Assembly: GCA_011009095.1 (NCBI GenBank)
Contig: VTPC01000674.1
Span: 228,477 to 292,476 of the forward strand
Source: Ignelater luminosus
Lineage: Eukaryota > Arthropoda > Insecta > Coleoptera > Elateridae
DNA length: 64,000 nt
Direction of reading: 5' to 3'
Below the pieces are notes generated by a model. It saw only the letters and a program-made list of their open reading frames with translations. It searched no databases and had not been told where the DNA came from. Shown piece after piece: positions 10,758-23,979 of this stretch. The translations under genes were made by a program, and so were the position numbers. Positions within the stretch are counted from its first letter, which is position 1. Each line of letters starts with the position of its first letter.

Positions 10758-12785
10758 ATGCAGTCACTAAACCGATGAAAGTCAACCGTTGAGTCCGCTG
10801 AGTGCCCTTGAACACGTCCTATAACTCCCTGTCTGCAAACGTGTTCAAAAATGGATCAAAGTTAACTCGACTTCCGTTCGAAAAATAAGTACGATTAATC
10901 CGTACTGCAATCAGCTGTTTGTATTTAGTTCGTGCGTATGGAGGTTGTTTTTGAAGTGAACTTTATCTTTTAGGTTAGAAACAGTAAGTCGGTTTCCGGC
11001 TCGCTCAAAAACTAAACCTGAATATTGTAAATCTAGGGTAGATATTACAATCAGCTGATTGAATTACTGGAGTTAACTCAAGATCACTTTTTGAAAAAAA
11101 TATGACGTGTATTTAACGACTGCTTCAATATCTAATGTACCTTTATGAATGTCTTTGTCTGAAATTTTTGTCGATGCCGACCAATCACAGACAGGTCCTC
11201 TCGAGTCACGCATGCATAAGAATCTAATAAAAAGTAAAGCATATTCCTTTTTATTTTTTATCAGAAACATTTTAAGCAAAAGATTCTTATTTCAAATCCC
11301 AAGATGGCGGTAGGACGCCATTTTGTAAAAAATATTTTAATGCTGAGCATTTGTGTGATAGTTTATTTCAGTTTCAGAAAATTTCATTCACCCATCAAAA
11401 CAAATTTTGGTTTACAGACAGGCACAAATAAGTTATTGCAAAGTCTTAAAAAAAAAGTAGTTCAAGCGACGACCGTAACGTGTTGTCCCTAATCGAACAT
11501 TCAACTAATTTATGAAAAAAAAAAGAAAATAAAGTAGATCTTGTAAGGAAAAAGAAAAGGCTTGTCTGTCGAAGCAAATCCTGATACGATTGTAATTATT
11601 AATGAGGGAATTCTAATTAAAATTACCTACAAGTCTATTAATCGCCAGTACGTGAGCAACGCGACGCGTTGTCAAGTGTCACTACAAGAAGACTGTAGAC
11701 TTGGCAACGTCGCCGGTATCAAAATTAAGTTTCCCGTATTTAATAATACAAAATTTGGTACCAGTCGTACGATTTGTTACTGAAATAATTAATTTATGCT
11801 GGACTTTAGGGACACTTTAATTACCGTTAAGTTAATATTACAAAATGAGTGGGGTTTTACATGAAAAATCAATTAAACATACGAATTATTTGTTTCCATA
11901 ATTACTTTACAGCACTCTTACCTAATATTTTATGGAGAAATGAAAATAGATTCAAATAATGTTTTTAAATATGCCGCACATTATTTAGTCGTTAGAAGCG
12001 CTGTTTCCGTTTTCCAATTTATTAAATTATTATTCGTGTACATTCGGCATTGGTCGCAAATTCATGGCAATTTAATAGGAAGGGATTGCCCCACTATCCC
12101 CTCTATATGATTTCGTTACATCGGCGTCGGCGTGTTCCCCACCATTGGATTTTCCAATGATGCGAAACATTGCATGAAATGTTGCAATATTGGTGTATAA
12201 TGTACTATATTAACGATATTAACCATATTAACTTACAAAATTAAATTACGAATACGAATACGATTGCGCTTATTATGCATAAGTCAAACAAGACGTGAAC
12301 GTTTTATTGAGAAAAAATACTTTATTTCTAAATTTTTTTACTTACCTTTGTTTACGAGCATTTCAACTAAAAATTCTTTTAAAACAAAAGCAAGAATTAC
12401 CTCTTTAAAAAAGTCAAATTTTTACCTGTATTTTTCCATCTATCGACAGTGTCACGTTTCAGCGTTTGGAATTACCTGTGTATTTTTCATACAGGGTAAC
12501 GTAAAAAGTAGTAAAAATTAGCAAATGGATTAATTTAACCTTTCAAAGATAGTATTAAATACTAAGTTGAAAAGTGTCTTAAAACAATATTGACAGGACT
12601 AATCCCGTAGCAGCCATTTGTATGACCTCGCATATATTTCAAGAAAAATCTGTTATAATCGAATTTAAACATCGTTATATATGCGTTAAACTATATTCCC
12701 AAAGTAATCAGCTTCGCAAAATTTGCAGTTTTCCAATTATTTTTACTATTACTGTGGTCGATTAAACTCAAATGTCAAATTTAGA
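10758..12785. other. Intergenic, possible regulatory DNA
   Basis: Contains repeated caatcagctg motifs (10910, 11049) and near-repeats of gttaactc, plus a palindromic aagatggcggtaggacgccatttt near 11302 that resembles a YY1/Pho-type motif. A plus frame at 11304-11492 starts in this palindrome with a hydrophobic N-terminus but has no recognisable family. No gene is supported. Confidence 0.3.
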
Positions 12786-12861
12786 AAATAGAGCCATCAG
12801 ACAACCGACCACACGGCAGCCATCACAGCAGTGATGTGCCAAGCTTGGCAAGCGGGTTTGT
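12786..12861 (+). promoter_or_regulatory. Candidate 5' UTR exon and promoter of fs(1)h
   Basis: A local GC-rich patch (catcagacaaccgaccacac, then the 12-base palindrome gccaagcttggc) ends at a strong donor, gtaagt, at 12862. fs(1)h coding starts in an exon with an acceptor at 30129-30130, so an untranslated exon must lie upstream on this strand. This is the best-looking candidate I found. A second GC-rich patch at 13200-13330 is an alternative. This is inference only. Confidence 0.3.
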
Positions 12862-15800
12862 GGTAAGTGCTAAGTGTGTTGTGTTACTCCGTATTTTGTA
12901 GGATTCTAATGTAATTAAAGCGATCAAATACACAGGTAAATTTTAATGATCATTATGAACTATTTATTTGTAAAATTACATAATTAGTTTGCACGGGGAA
13001 GTCGTTTTATAAAGCAGAGAAGTAAAAATGTAACTCGGCTTTTGCCCCAAAGCATAGAGTGTTAACCCGCCATGTTGTTACAGTACTCCCGGAGTAAATC
13101 TTAGTAATATTTCCTTGCTTGAAGCAAAAAATGCGATTTTTTAATGTATTTATGCTTGTAATTTTTGTTTGATTTAGGTTATTTAGTAGTTTTCCCGCGT
13201 TCAAACGTCAAAACTATTCCAGTGAACGTGTATAGTGACCGTTGTCTAACAAGCTAAGCTTGCCCAGACGGCCGCCTTTAGCGCGGGCCATCCAAGGTCT
13301 TCCTTCAAAAGCGTAGCCTTCTCAGCCTTCTTATTATTTTGCAATTTTCTCGATATACATTCTGCAATTTCTCAACAAGGATTCTCTACAAATTTACACT
13401 AGGTATATCCTAAAATACTGCTTTCCATTTAACAACCCTGATGAGTATAATTTTCTGTTATAGTGTTGTGCTGTTGGACCTTAGGTTTTATTGGATCTTC
13501 CTTTATCACATGCTTGATGTAATTTTTGATATACATGCGGAAATAGGGGGTGTGGCTCTGCTAACATGTGTACGTAGTTGCATTACTAAATGCCGATGAT
13601 AATATAAGACTACAGTGTATGCGAAACGCTAGAGAAATATTTGATTATATCGCTTGATTCAACTCGAGTTCTTACAATCGTAAGTTAATATTACTGCCTT
13701 TTTCTAAGTAATATTGAAAAATTTTCATAATGTTTTGATTGTATGTTTTGCATAACAAATATTTCTTGTATAACAAAAATATGTTTACTCTTTATTTGTC
13801 TTATAGGTTATGTAGTTCTTTTTGTTGTAGGGAATTAATAATTGGCAGAACTCAAACATTTTACTATTTTTCTGGAATCTTAAAGGCAAAGTGTGCTATT
13901 ATAACATATTTCGATGTAGATAATTATTAGAGTATGTAATTTAATATTGATCTTTGTTGACTAATTTTTCCTATTTCTTTCTTGGTACCATTATTTTTAA
14001 TATGTTTGAAGATATACATTTACTTTAAATGATAAATAAGAACAGTAAATATGTTTGTGTACTACCAATAAGAGCATAAATTTGATTTTGAGATTAAATG
14101 CTGATTATTGTTGATAACTTACAATCCTAAAACTAAAGAAACCAGCAGATGCCTTGTAAATTTTGCAATAGGCTGATTTCTAAATTAGTCTGTTTTGTTT
14201 AATGTCTAGGCAAATTAGTAAATTGTAAACAGTAGGAAGTTGATCTCTTTTTTCGATTTTACCTGTATAGTAGTTAATTTAATTAACAGATTTTAAATGA
14301 CTTGCAGTGGTAGTTGAAACTGTGTTTTTAAGATTAAACAAACGCATATTAATACACAAACCTATCATGTTTAATACTATTGATTACTTAAAGGTTAGTT
14401 TAATAATAATTTATAGTCTGCTTTGAAATAGTCAAAAACAGGACCGCAATTCTATGTTGATTTTAACACAGTGCGTTTTGTTGTCCAAACTAATGATCGC
14501 AGCATCACAGGAATATCCCATGTGTTTGTCATTCGAAATTTTTATCTTGGTTGGGAAAAGCCACCGTTTTTTTTAATTTTGATCTGGTCAGTAGTCAAAA
14601 CTGGTTTGAAACGGTTAAAATTGACCAAGATTTTGTTTTAAAAGTCTATAGATATAATTTTTCAAATTTTTTCTTCATAAAAGTAAAAAGTAGGTCGTTT
14701 ATTGTGGGCTCTAATTAATATAAAATGCTACACTTTGAACATTTCTAATCAATTAATGTATTATGTTCTTATTTTACGAAGGTAACCTATTATTTTGCGA
14801 TTTTATGTTTTAGTCTTGCTAGTCAATAAAGCAGTCTCAGTTAAAACTATCTAATCTTATTCATGTATGTAGAACAGCTATGCAATTTAAATTTTAAAGA
14901 TTTGTGATTAATTTTGAAAAGTTCAGTTTTGACCAGGACCATGAAAACCAGTCCGACTCTTCTCATGAAAATAGCAATTATGTATTTCAATCTAGAATCA
15001 TGAAAACTTACAACATAGCATAACTTGAAAGTATTCACATATTATTGTTATTAAAAGCGTTTGTAGCGATTACTAAACTTGCTAAGGGAGTGCTATTATT
15101 AACTTTTAAACATTTTCTTTTTTATACATATTTGGTTTATTTCAAAGAAGTTTCCTGCAGTCACAGACACTCCTTCAGATCTCTCCATTCATATATTAGT
15201 GGTATTATGACAAAACGCAGTAATTTTTGTTGTTTTTTCTCCCTATAGGAATCAAAAACTGTAATAATAAGATAGCAATATAATGGTGTGCTGCGAAAGA
15301 CAGGTCATCCTATTTGTTTCCATCAACACCTTCACAACGTGTTCAAATTAACATTCAAAATGCCCCATTATAGCAATCAATATTTATAAAATAATGAAAA
15401 TAACATTATTTTCATTAATGTAACCCTAATTTTTTAGATCATAAATAGCTGCTTATAGGAGACCTACCTTTTACAGCATACTATTATTTACAGACTTTGC
15501 GTTTATTTTTCTTTTAAATAAAATTATTGAATTTGTCGTTTATTCTACATTTATTTTAATTTACCATGCATTGTGGCACCACGTATGATCAATTCTAAGC
15601 AAAAGGGAACACTTTAAATACGTATCCCATGTTACATAATTTGGTGTTTATTACGTTTTTTCAGAACATCATCGATATATCAAATATGTAATTAAATTGT
15701 TTATCAATGATCATCAATTTTGTTTCACAAGGATAGATCAACTTTAGGGGTTGATGAAAACATTCCTTAATTTCTAATTACAGTAATCCAGATATTTAGA

Positions 15801-16240
15801 AAATTTAGATAATCATATTTTAATTGATCCAGATTAACAAGACACCACTGTATGATTAAAAAGCATTTAAAACGAGTTATTTAATTATATTAAACTCAGG
15901 TAGGCATTCCAGGTACACAGTCTGCCTTTGAGTACCATTGTGAAGACATTGTCATATTCTCTATCAAATTACCAAATTGTTGCTTTCTCATGTTTCAATT
16001 TGTAAAGAAGATATTGAGCTTCAAAGAGATTTGATGATTGTTTCTAATGAATATGTACTAAAGTAAATGTTAAAGGTTTCTCTCTGATATAGGATTAAAT
16101 AGCTAGAATCTAAATTCAGACTTTTTTCTTTCACTTCACACTCAGGTTCTTATTTCTTGTCATTTATCAAAGGAAGATGAAAATTGCAGTAGCTTAAAGC
16201 AATATATGAACTACTGTTATGTAAATATTGACTGGATAGC
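12862..16240. other. No gene seen (possible first intron of fs(1)h)
   Basis: AT-rich sequence apart from a GC-rich patch at about 13200-13330 (gcccagacggccgcctttag). No coding region, RNA gene or complete transposon was recognised. Confidence 0.35.
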
Positions 16241-16242
16241 TA

Positions 16243-17789
16243 CACTCTGCTCCATAAAAAAAGCCGCACTTGTAAATTACACAATAATCCCAGGTTTTTA
16301 ATTGAAATCAAAACAGTTAGTAGGCACTGATTAAAACTTGCATGAAAACAAATGAAAGGTTCTTGTTGAGACTAGAATTAGTCTGACTTTTAGATTACTG
16401 TTAATATATGCACATTAAACTAACTTATTTCGTGTTCGTTATAATGGTGTTAACTCTTGAAGAAAAAGCTTTAATAGTTGCTTTGGCAGTAAACGGTAAT
16501 TCAAATCGAAATATTGCAAGGCGGTTAAAATGTAACGAGTCTTCGGTAAGAAGATTTTTGTGCAAAGGGCAGTGGTCGAAAGAGAATAACATCTAATTGT
16601 GATGATCGGAAAATTCAGAGATTAGCTCTGCAAAATCGTTTTGCAACCGCATCGGAACTTAGTAGAGAATTGTGAGAGACTACTACAAAGAGCATAAGTA
16701 CCAGAGCAATGCAGAGGAGGCTAAATAAATTTGGTTTGAAAGCTAGAAGACCTGCCAAAAACCACTTCTAACACAAAAAATGAAAAAGCAGAGACTGAAA
16801 TGAGCTAAAGAACGTGAAAACTAGGTAGTAGACGACTGGAAAAGAGTTATTTTCTCAGACGAGTCCAAGTTTAATTTGATAGGGCCTGATGGAAACGTCA
16901 ATGGTCGAAGAAGAGCTGGAGAATGATACAATTCAGAATGTATTCTTTCTACGGTCAAGCATTCTCCCTATGTAATGGTTTGGGGAGCCACTACCGCGTA
17001 TGGAGTGGGTAAAATAATTATGATAGAAGGTATGGTGAATGCAGAGCAATATATACAAATTATTAATAATGGTGTTGTTCCAATTATGGAAGAGTATAAA
17101 TTAGATGATAAACTAATTTTTCAATTGGCACCATGTCATAGAGTACGCTCTGTAAGTTTCTGTTGATTACGATTGTACTGTATTGTCTTATTATGATGTA
17201 CTCATTGTCAATTTAATCTTAGGTAACACAACACAAGATTATTTTAAATATACAGTCACTTTCATGGCCTGGTAACAGTCCCGACTTAAACCCAATAGAA
17301 AATCTATGGTCATTAATGGGAAAAAGAATAAAAGAAAGGAAATCAAAATCATGGGGGAATTTAAAAATGTTACTCTTTCTGTCTGGCGAAGTGAAGAGAT
17401 ACTAAATCACTTGCAAAATTTGTATGACTCAATGCACCACGAATCAGAGCCATTATTCGTGCTAAAGAAGGGACTACAAAATATTAGGGCCCTAAATTCT
17501 TAAAACACAGTGCATAATGTTATTTAAAAGGATAAAGTTAATTTAACATGGAAACCATTTTTTTAAATATAATTTACAATTTGTTGGGATATTTTTTAAG
17601 CTCTTATTTTTCAGTTTTTACTATTCGTAATAGACTTTTGCTTTAAATGTTTACTAAAGTTGTTTTAATTCGAGCTAAATACCTAATATCTAATATATTC
17701 ATATTTGCAAGTGTAAGCTCGTCATTATGTCACTAATTAAAGAAGTCTTCTGTATTTAAAATAGCGCGCTTTTTTTATGGTGCAGAGTG
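16243..17789 (+). mobile_element. Tc1-like transposon, full length, inactive
   Basis: Inverted ends cactctgctccataaaaaaa (left) and the complement of ttttttatggtgcagagtg (right) flank a transposase remnant. TA dinucleotides at 16241-16242 and 17790-17791 form the target-site duplication. About 1.55 kb, the normal size for this superfamily. Confidence 0.9.
16444..17503 (+). pseudogene. Tc1-like transposase, disrupted
   Basis: Starts MVLTLEEKALIVALAVNG with an HTH (SNRNIARRLKCNESSVRRFL). A frameshift follows near 16590, then a stop-interrupted HTH/linker region (NRFATASELSREL). The catalytic core shows WKRVIFSDESKFNL (first Asp), VMVWGATTAYGVGKI, a damaged second motif FQLAPCH where the family has QDNAPCH (second Asp lost), and WPGNSPDLNPIENLW (third acidic residue, Glu). 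Between HRVRS and VTQHKII lies a 71-base segment, 17152-17222, with gtaagt and ttag boundaries, apparently an intron. The element cannot transpose by itself. Confidence 0.88.
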
Positions 17790-17791
17790 TA

Positions 17792-20415
17792 AGTTAAGTG
17801 GTGATATAAGCTGATTGGAACTCAGCAAGGTGGACAAGTTCTCAAATGTTTTACCAATAGTATTGTGTATTGAAAGATATCTTTTATGAAAGGTAAAAAT
17901 TTCACGTTTGAGAACTGCTGAACCCTGCTGTGTTGCAACCAACTTTAAGTATGTAGGTCTTTTTCGGAAAAATGACCATATTAACAGCAGTTAACTGAAT
18001 TGGGAGGTCGATATTTGCGTGACAGGTTTGCAGTTTGTATTTTTACTTTATGTTACTTTAATTTGCATCTTTGTTTAACAAATGACGATGGTTTGATGAA
18101 AGGAAAAACACTTAAATTTAAATTCTATCTCTTAATCCTATATTGGACACAAAACTTGAAACTTTACTATAAGTCAGAGAATTTGTAGAAAAACAAACAT
18201 CTAGTTGATCTCCAACTTCATAGCCTTATGGTCCCTTAGGTCCCATTTGAAGACGCTTCTTAGGGATCAATGTAAAATTTCTAATCTTGAATTCTAGCCC
18301 TTTAAAAAAAATGTTGAGAATAAAAGTTCTTTGAAATTTAATTCTACATGTAATGAACCCAAAATTCTTGTTTAAATGTAGGTAATTTTTTATTTAGAAA
18401 TATTAAAAACACACTTCCAAGTTTTCTTTTTCCATTTGCTTTATTATTCTTGGATAGAAGATTCATAAATTTACAATTTATTAATCAGTATAATCCGATG
18501 TTTTAACTGATGTTATAAATAAAGCAATTTCTTGGTGAGATGAGAAATTAAAAACTCCTCTGTTTTTATAGAAATTTGAGTACCAACATTACAATAATTA
18601 TATTTGCTCCTTCAAATATTTAACTGTAATTTATGATCCCCTTTAATAAACATTTGGAGTCTTTTCAAATAAATAATAGTTATTTATATAACAAGAGTGT
18701 AAAGTTAAGCTTATTGAATGAGTGCATCCAGTTTTGTTTAATGTTCAAATTTATTGGGTGGTCTGCAAACAACCTGCTAACAATCTGGATCCAGAATGTG
18801 ATCCACTAATTGGTGATCACAAATTAAAGATGGTGTGACTTTGACACATCTCAACAAATATTCAACTGTAATTAATTAATATACTGTCAAATATACTCCT
18901 ACAAGATTTTCAAAACAAAACGTTGACTGCATTTTATGCTTCTTTACATAAGACCCATCTTTTTCCTACAAAACTATGCACAATGATTTTTAGTAATGTT
19001 TGAGTCTGGTGTATACCTACGAAAAATCATTTTCATTAATGACATACACGAAATCCAAATACAGAAGCTGAATTACTGACACAAACTTGTATTCTGTTCT
19101 TCAAATTGCAAGCAGTATTTGATTTTGAACAAATTATAAAAATGCAATAACAAAATATCTTAAGTATAACATTTTAATAGATAGTAGGTATTTAATATAC
19201 ATAATATGATTTTTCTGTAGAAGTGTTATGTCTCTGCATTTGTAAGAAAAATATTATTTAATATAATTTTAAGCATGCATGTAAATGTAAAACACTGCTA
19301 TATGCGATAGCTTTACCCTTGCCCATGCTTGAGCTTTCGTGCCCATCGCTGCCCTAATGAATGACAAATTCTCTGCATTCTTCCTTTCCAATCTCATTGT
19401 ATTGTCTCATAAAAACGGACTATTCAGTAGACACTATGAATTAAATACAGTTGTTAATCGTTGTACACATAATTACTGTGATTTTATTTATTAATTGGCA
19501 ACAGTGCACCTAGCATATTTCCCAGTGTCAATTATCATCTGACAGCTTATGAGATAACTGTGATAGTCTAAGAATCGTGCCCAGGAGCATATTTCTTAAT
19601 CCGGCCTTAGTTTTAAGATTTTGTATCTGTTGTAGGCATTTATTGGAAAATGTATAAGGAAATCTTTCAAGGTTTCCAGAAAAATATCTGCATACTAGGT
19701 GTCTTTTTATTAAAAATTTCTTTAGTAGGGCACTTGAGGTTTCACTATATACAACTACACTATGAATAATTGTTTTTGTCCTACATCTAAAGTTTATCCA
19801 CACAGGCAACTATTTTTGGCTTAAGCGTTTGTAGTCTCATGATAGAAATAACACAGTTCATTTGTAATATATCTTAATCTAAATAAAACAATTAGTGAAT
19901 TAATAAATTTCTTTTCCTTGTTTCAGATGCATTGGGAAATGTACTAAATATTAGTTATGCTCTTGCAGAGCATAGGATATGAGATGCAGCAATTCTATAC
20001 AAGAAGTAGCTGACTAACAGGCTAAGGACATCGGTTGTTTTACGTTCTTATTGAAATTGGTAGGCTACTAAATACATAAGCAAAATTCTCTGATGTAGTT
20101 TAAGATGATTTATTATATTTTATTGACTAAATGCCTTCACATATTTAAGAATGTTACCTATCTTTTTTAATGCTATGAACATACTATTTCATAATATTCT
20201 CTACCCTTTTAAGATTGTATTATAATCTAATTGTTTAGGTCTACTTTATTAAATCAGATGATTTCCAAAAATTAAAAATTCTAATATTAATATGAAAAGA
20301 TTAAAAATGTGAAATTAGAATTGTATTAATGATATTACATCCAAAGTGCGTATGATGAAACTATGTTAATTTCTTTGATGGTCCTTCAAAGACTTTTTTC
20401 ACAATTGTTTCTATA
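17792..20415. other. Noncoding, no gene seen
   Basis: AT-rich sequence. The minus frame at 19528-19809 (93 codons) has no recognisable family features. Probably intergenic DNA or the first intron of fs(1)h. Confidence 0.3.
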
Positions 20416-20711
20416 CAGGGTGTCCTGATTTAAATCAAGTGATTTTTTTTTTATTTTATAATCAATGATTTAAATCATTAATAAAAGAAAAACATATAAG
20501 TAGCAATTTATGTATATGTAGTATATTTAAAACGAGTATTGCAAAATAACACAAAACAGCTCTAAAGTAAAAAATGGAATCCAAAGCAAGATTGTAATGT
20601 TCTAAAATAATGATATATTAGAAGAAAAAGATCTTGTGCCCTCTGCTGTAAGACATTACTCTGTATTTTGGATTACAACTTAGAACAGAATTTCAATAGA
20701 AAATGATTCAT

Positions 20712-21640
20712 TTATGGAACTTCATTTTCATTGTAATATTTATATAGAAATACTAATTTGCCTGCTTTTTCTATACCTAATCTATTTCTTAAATCTGAAT
20801 GTGCAAGTCCAAATGAAGAAAATATCCTCTTTACTGAGGCTGATAATGCAACTGCACATAAAAACTGTTTTACTAATGGTATGACATTGACATTTTCAAT
20901 CTCAGATATATCTTTTTGCGAAACCCACCACTGCAAAACACTTACATAAACATTAGATAGCACCCCATCTGACAGCATAACTTTTGAAAATGGTTCTAAT
21001 TTGGCTTGCAGTTTAATAATAACAGGCAATAGTTCTGAATTACCATACATAGTGTGTATAATTAGTTTCTAAAGCTAAACCCTTTTCTTCATTAGTTAGC
21101 TTGTACTTTGTTGTAGTGGGATTTAATAAATAAGCAATAAAATGAAGTGCCTGATTATATCTTTTTTTAAACATATTAATTTGTTCTAAACTTAGCTCCA
21201 ACACATCCTCAAATATAAATTCCAGTTCTTTGAAAGTCTCCACTGCATCAGACAAAGAAGCATTTTTTTTTGTAACTTATCGAGCGCAACAGATACTGGT
21301 TTTAAAATTCTTAGATAAATTTCAGTAGCTCTTTTTAGTCCAATATTTGAAACATTTCCGTACACCACATTATCAATTTCTTTTCTGTGTTCATCACAGA
21401 TTTTCAACATAATGTTTATCCATGAGCTTCTTGATATTTTGCTCTTGTGAGGTAGTTATTTCGAAAATACTTTACTATATGTATTACATATCTCTGATCT
21501 CTTAAATCTTGAAAATAAATTCAGAATGTGTAGAACAACCGTATGTGATTCCTTTAGTGCTTATTTTTCTCTTTTACTGTGGCTTGCATACATGCCATAT
21601 TTGCAGTATTATCGGTAACAAAAGATGTGACAATTTTCTT
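20712..21640 (-). pseudogene. hAT transposase remnant
   Basis: Reading the minus strand through frameshifts gives TDNTANMACMQATVKEKNKH, then HIVKYFRNNYLTRAKYQEAHG, VMNTEKKLIMW, KELEFIFEDVLELSLEQ and ALHFIAYLLNP. The C-terminal dimerisation block follows: FLCAVALSASVKRIFSSFGL, then HSDLRNRLGIEKAGKLVF. Order and motifs match hAT transposases (RNase H-like core and C-terminal dimerisation). Several frameshifts and stops make it inactive. Confidence 0.85.
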
Positions 21641-22387
21641 TTTAAAGTGTATAATAATTACATTTCTTTCTTGCCTATTTCTCATTTAAATCTTCTTAAA
21701 ACTATAAATACTTGAGTAGAACATTTGTAGAAAAGGTACACACAAAGGGATTATCTTAGACATTTATATTTTTCCATTATTTCTGGAATTTTAATCTTGA
21801 ACAGATGTTCAAACTCATTTGAAATTTTGTATTGTTTGAGGATATTAAGGGATCATAAATAATGTTCTTTCATTTTCATAAATGACTAAAATTTTCTAGA
21901 AATATTGGTACTCAGCTTATATTCTTGCAGTTATTTTGTATAATTAATATTTTTATTTTATTTTCTATAGCAAGCTAATCTTCTATATTTAACAAAGTTT
22001 AAAGATGGTGGTTTAAATAAGTGGGATGCTATTGTTATTAAAAGGAAGGGCTAGTGGTTGTCTTTTACCTTAATCATTTTTTTATAATTATAGATGCATT
22101 GCTACTTCAATATACTTAATCCAAATGTGAAATTAATAAAAATCGAATAAATCAGCTTCTTTGATTTTTAAAAAAAACCCTGTTTCTGTATGAATGCTAA
22201 TTCACATTTATTATACATTCTAAAATTAATATTTCAAACAAAATATAGAAGAAATTGATTTATTTCGTGTGCAATAGAAAAGGTTAGGTTGAAAACATCT
22301 CCAAATGCAATGTAAAATGAGTGGAATAACATGTGTGTTACACTTCATTTCTTCTTATATTATATGTTAAGGAGAATACTTATTATA

Positions 22388-22856
22388 CAGTGCGAAAACT
22401 ACTTATGGAATAAAATCAGTAATTTCAAAACGAATATTTTTGAAAAATGCTAAAACAGGTCAATTTTTATTTTATATTTCCATGTTTTTAAAGTGTTGTG
22501 CTTGTTTGTGACGTCATCCCCTTTCGAGCTATGGTGTCATATGGAATTTTCTTAAATGGAATGCTATATTTTTTGTTTTATTTTTGGGTAGTACCTTCAA
22601 AGACCTTTTTAACAAACCCGTACTTGTCATGCCTATTTTCGATAGTTTTTAAGATACAGAGTTTTTTTAAATAGAATGCTACTTTTTTTTTGCATAGTGT
22701 AACTTAGTATAGTTCGTGCGTTTTCTCCCGAAGAGTAACCTTGAAATCACAGAAACCAAAAACTGCTATAAAATAAAAATTGACCTGTTAGCGTTTTTCA
22801 AAAATATCATTCGCTTTGAAATTACTGATTTTATTCCATAAGTAGTTTTTGCACTG
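22388..22856. mobile_element. Mariner-type MITE
   Basis: 469-bp element with inverted ends of about 80 bp (cagtgcgaaaactacttatg on the left, complement of cataagtagtttttgcactg on the right). TA duplication at 22386-22387 and 22857-22858. No coding capacity. It lies inside the decayed hAT element. Confidence 0.9.
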
Positions 22857-23385
22857 TATAGAATAGTTATCGGAAAGAACTTTTGTCAAAGTAATTGGTT
22901 ATACTAATTTCTTAGTAATTGACAACAAAATTTATGACTTAAGATTTATGCCTTAAGTAGCTATTTAAACTTTCCAAAGATAATTCCTTTACCTGCTAAA
23001 AGAATACTTTTTTTTTTAATGTAAAATTCTCTTAGTACAAACTGATATCAATAAAAAATATATATGAAGAGAAATTCCTGAAAGGATTGAATACAAAACC
23101 TTTGTGCAAGAAACAATTATACTAATACCCTAACAATTGAAACAAGAATTTTTGAATAAATTCTTTTGCTTCATTGGCAGGATATTTTTTTGTAAAAGAA
23201 TGGAAAATTTTCTGTTCTTAAGAAGTGTAATTGTTTGAACAGGCACTATGGTCTATGTGTAACATTTAGTTGATGAGTTACCGTACAGTGGGAAAGTTAT
23301 AGTTGTCTGTGCTCCCTAACTTTTCAAGTTTCATTTTAAAAAAGCAAGCGTTTTATATTCACGATATAGAGGTAATAGTTTAAAC

Positions 23386-23460
23386 TAGTGATTTTCAACC
23401 ACTGTGCTGCAACCCTTTAGTGTGCCGCAAGATTTTTGAACTGTGCCACCGCTGAATATT
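23386..23460. mobile_element. Possible hAT terminal fragment
   Basis: tagtgattttcaaccactgt followed by gtgtgccgcaagatttttg is typical of one end of a class of hAT elements. Related gtgtgccatgg motifs recur at 25194 and, inverted, at 25429. No partner end was assigned with certainty. Confidence 0.4.
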
Positions 23461-23979
23461 GAGGTTGGAAAAAAATAAATTTTTTTAAAAAAAATCAAAA
23501 ATCCATTTTTTTAAAAAATCATGATTTTAATAATTTTTTGATTTTTTTTGTGTATTCTTAACTAGATTTAAATAAAACCCTCCAAAAGTAAAAACCAGCT
23601 AGAATTATGAACATTTAATTATATTGATGCATTTTTATAGCACTTTATTACGATTTAATAGTATTCTTAAATTTTTCACATTCATAAGATCACAACTGTA
23701 AAACATTCAAACATACATGCATCAGCGAGTTGGAAAATGCAAGGCTAGACAGCAGTATTCCTCTCATATCCTGTTCGTACTTGCAGTGGCTGTAAGCCTA
23801 TAAAAGATTGGAGCTCTGAAAGTACATTTTATTTTCTATTTCTTGCAGAAATTTTATTGTAGTCGAAGTATCCAAGATTCATTTTAATTTAAAATGCATT
23901 TAAAAGGCAGAAAACATGAATTATATTTATACTAATTAAAAAAGAAAAATTAATAAGTATAAAAATAAAAATGATTTAA

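Noticed and set aside
11304-11492. 62-codon frame with a hydrophobic N-terminus
   Set aside because: Short, no recognised domain, starts inside a palindromic motif; a signal-anchor look is common by chance in AT-rich DNA.
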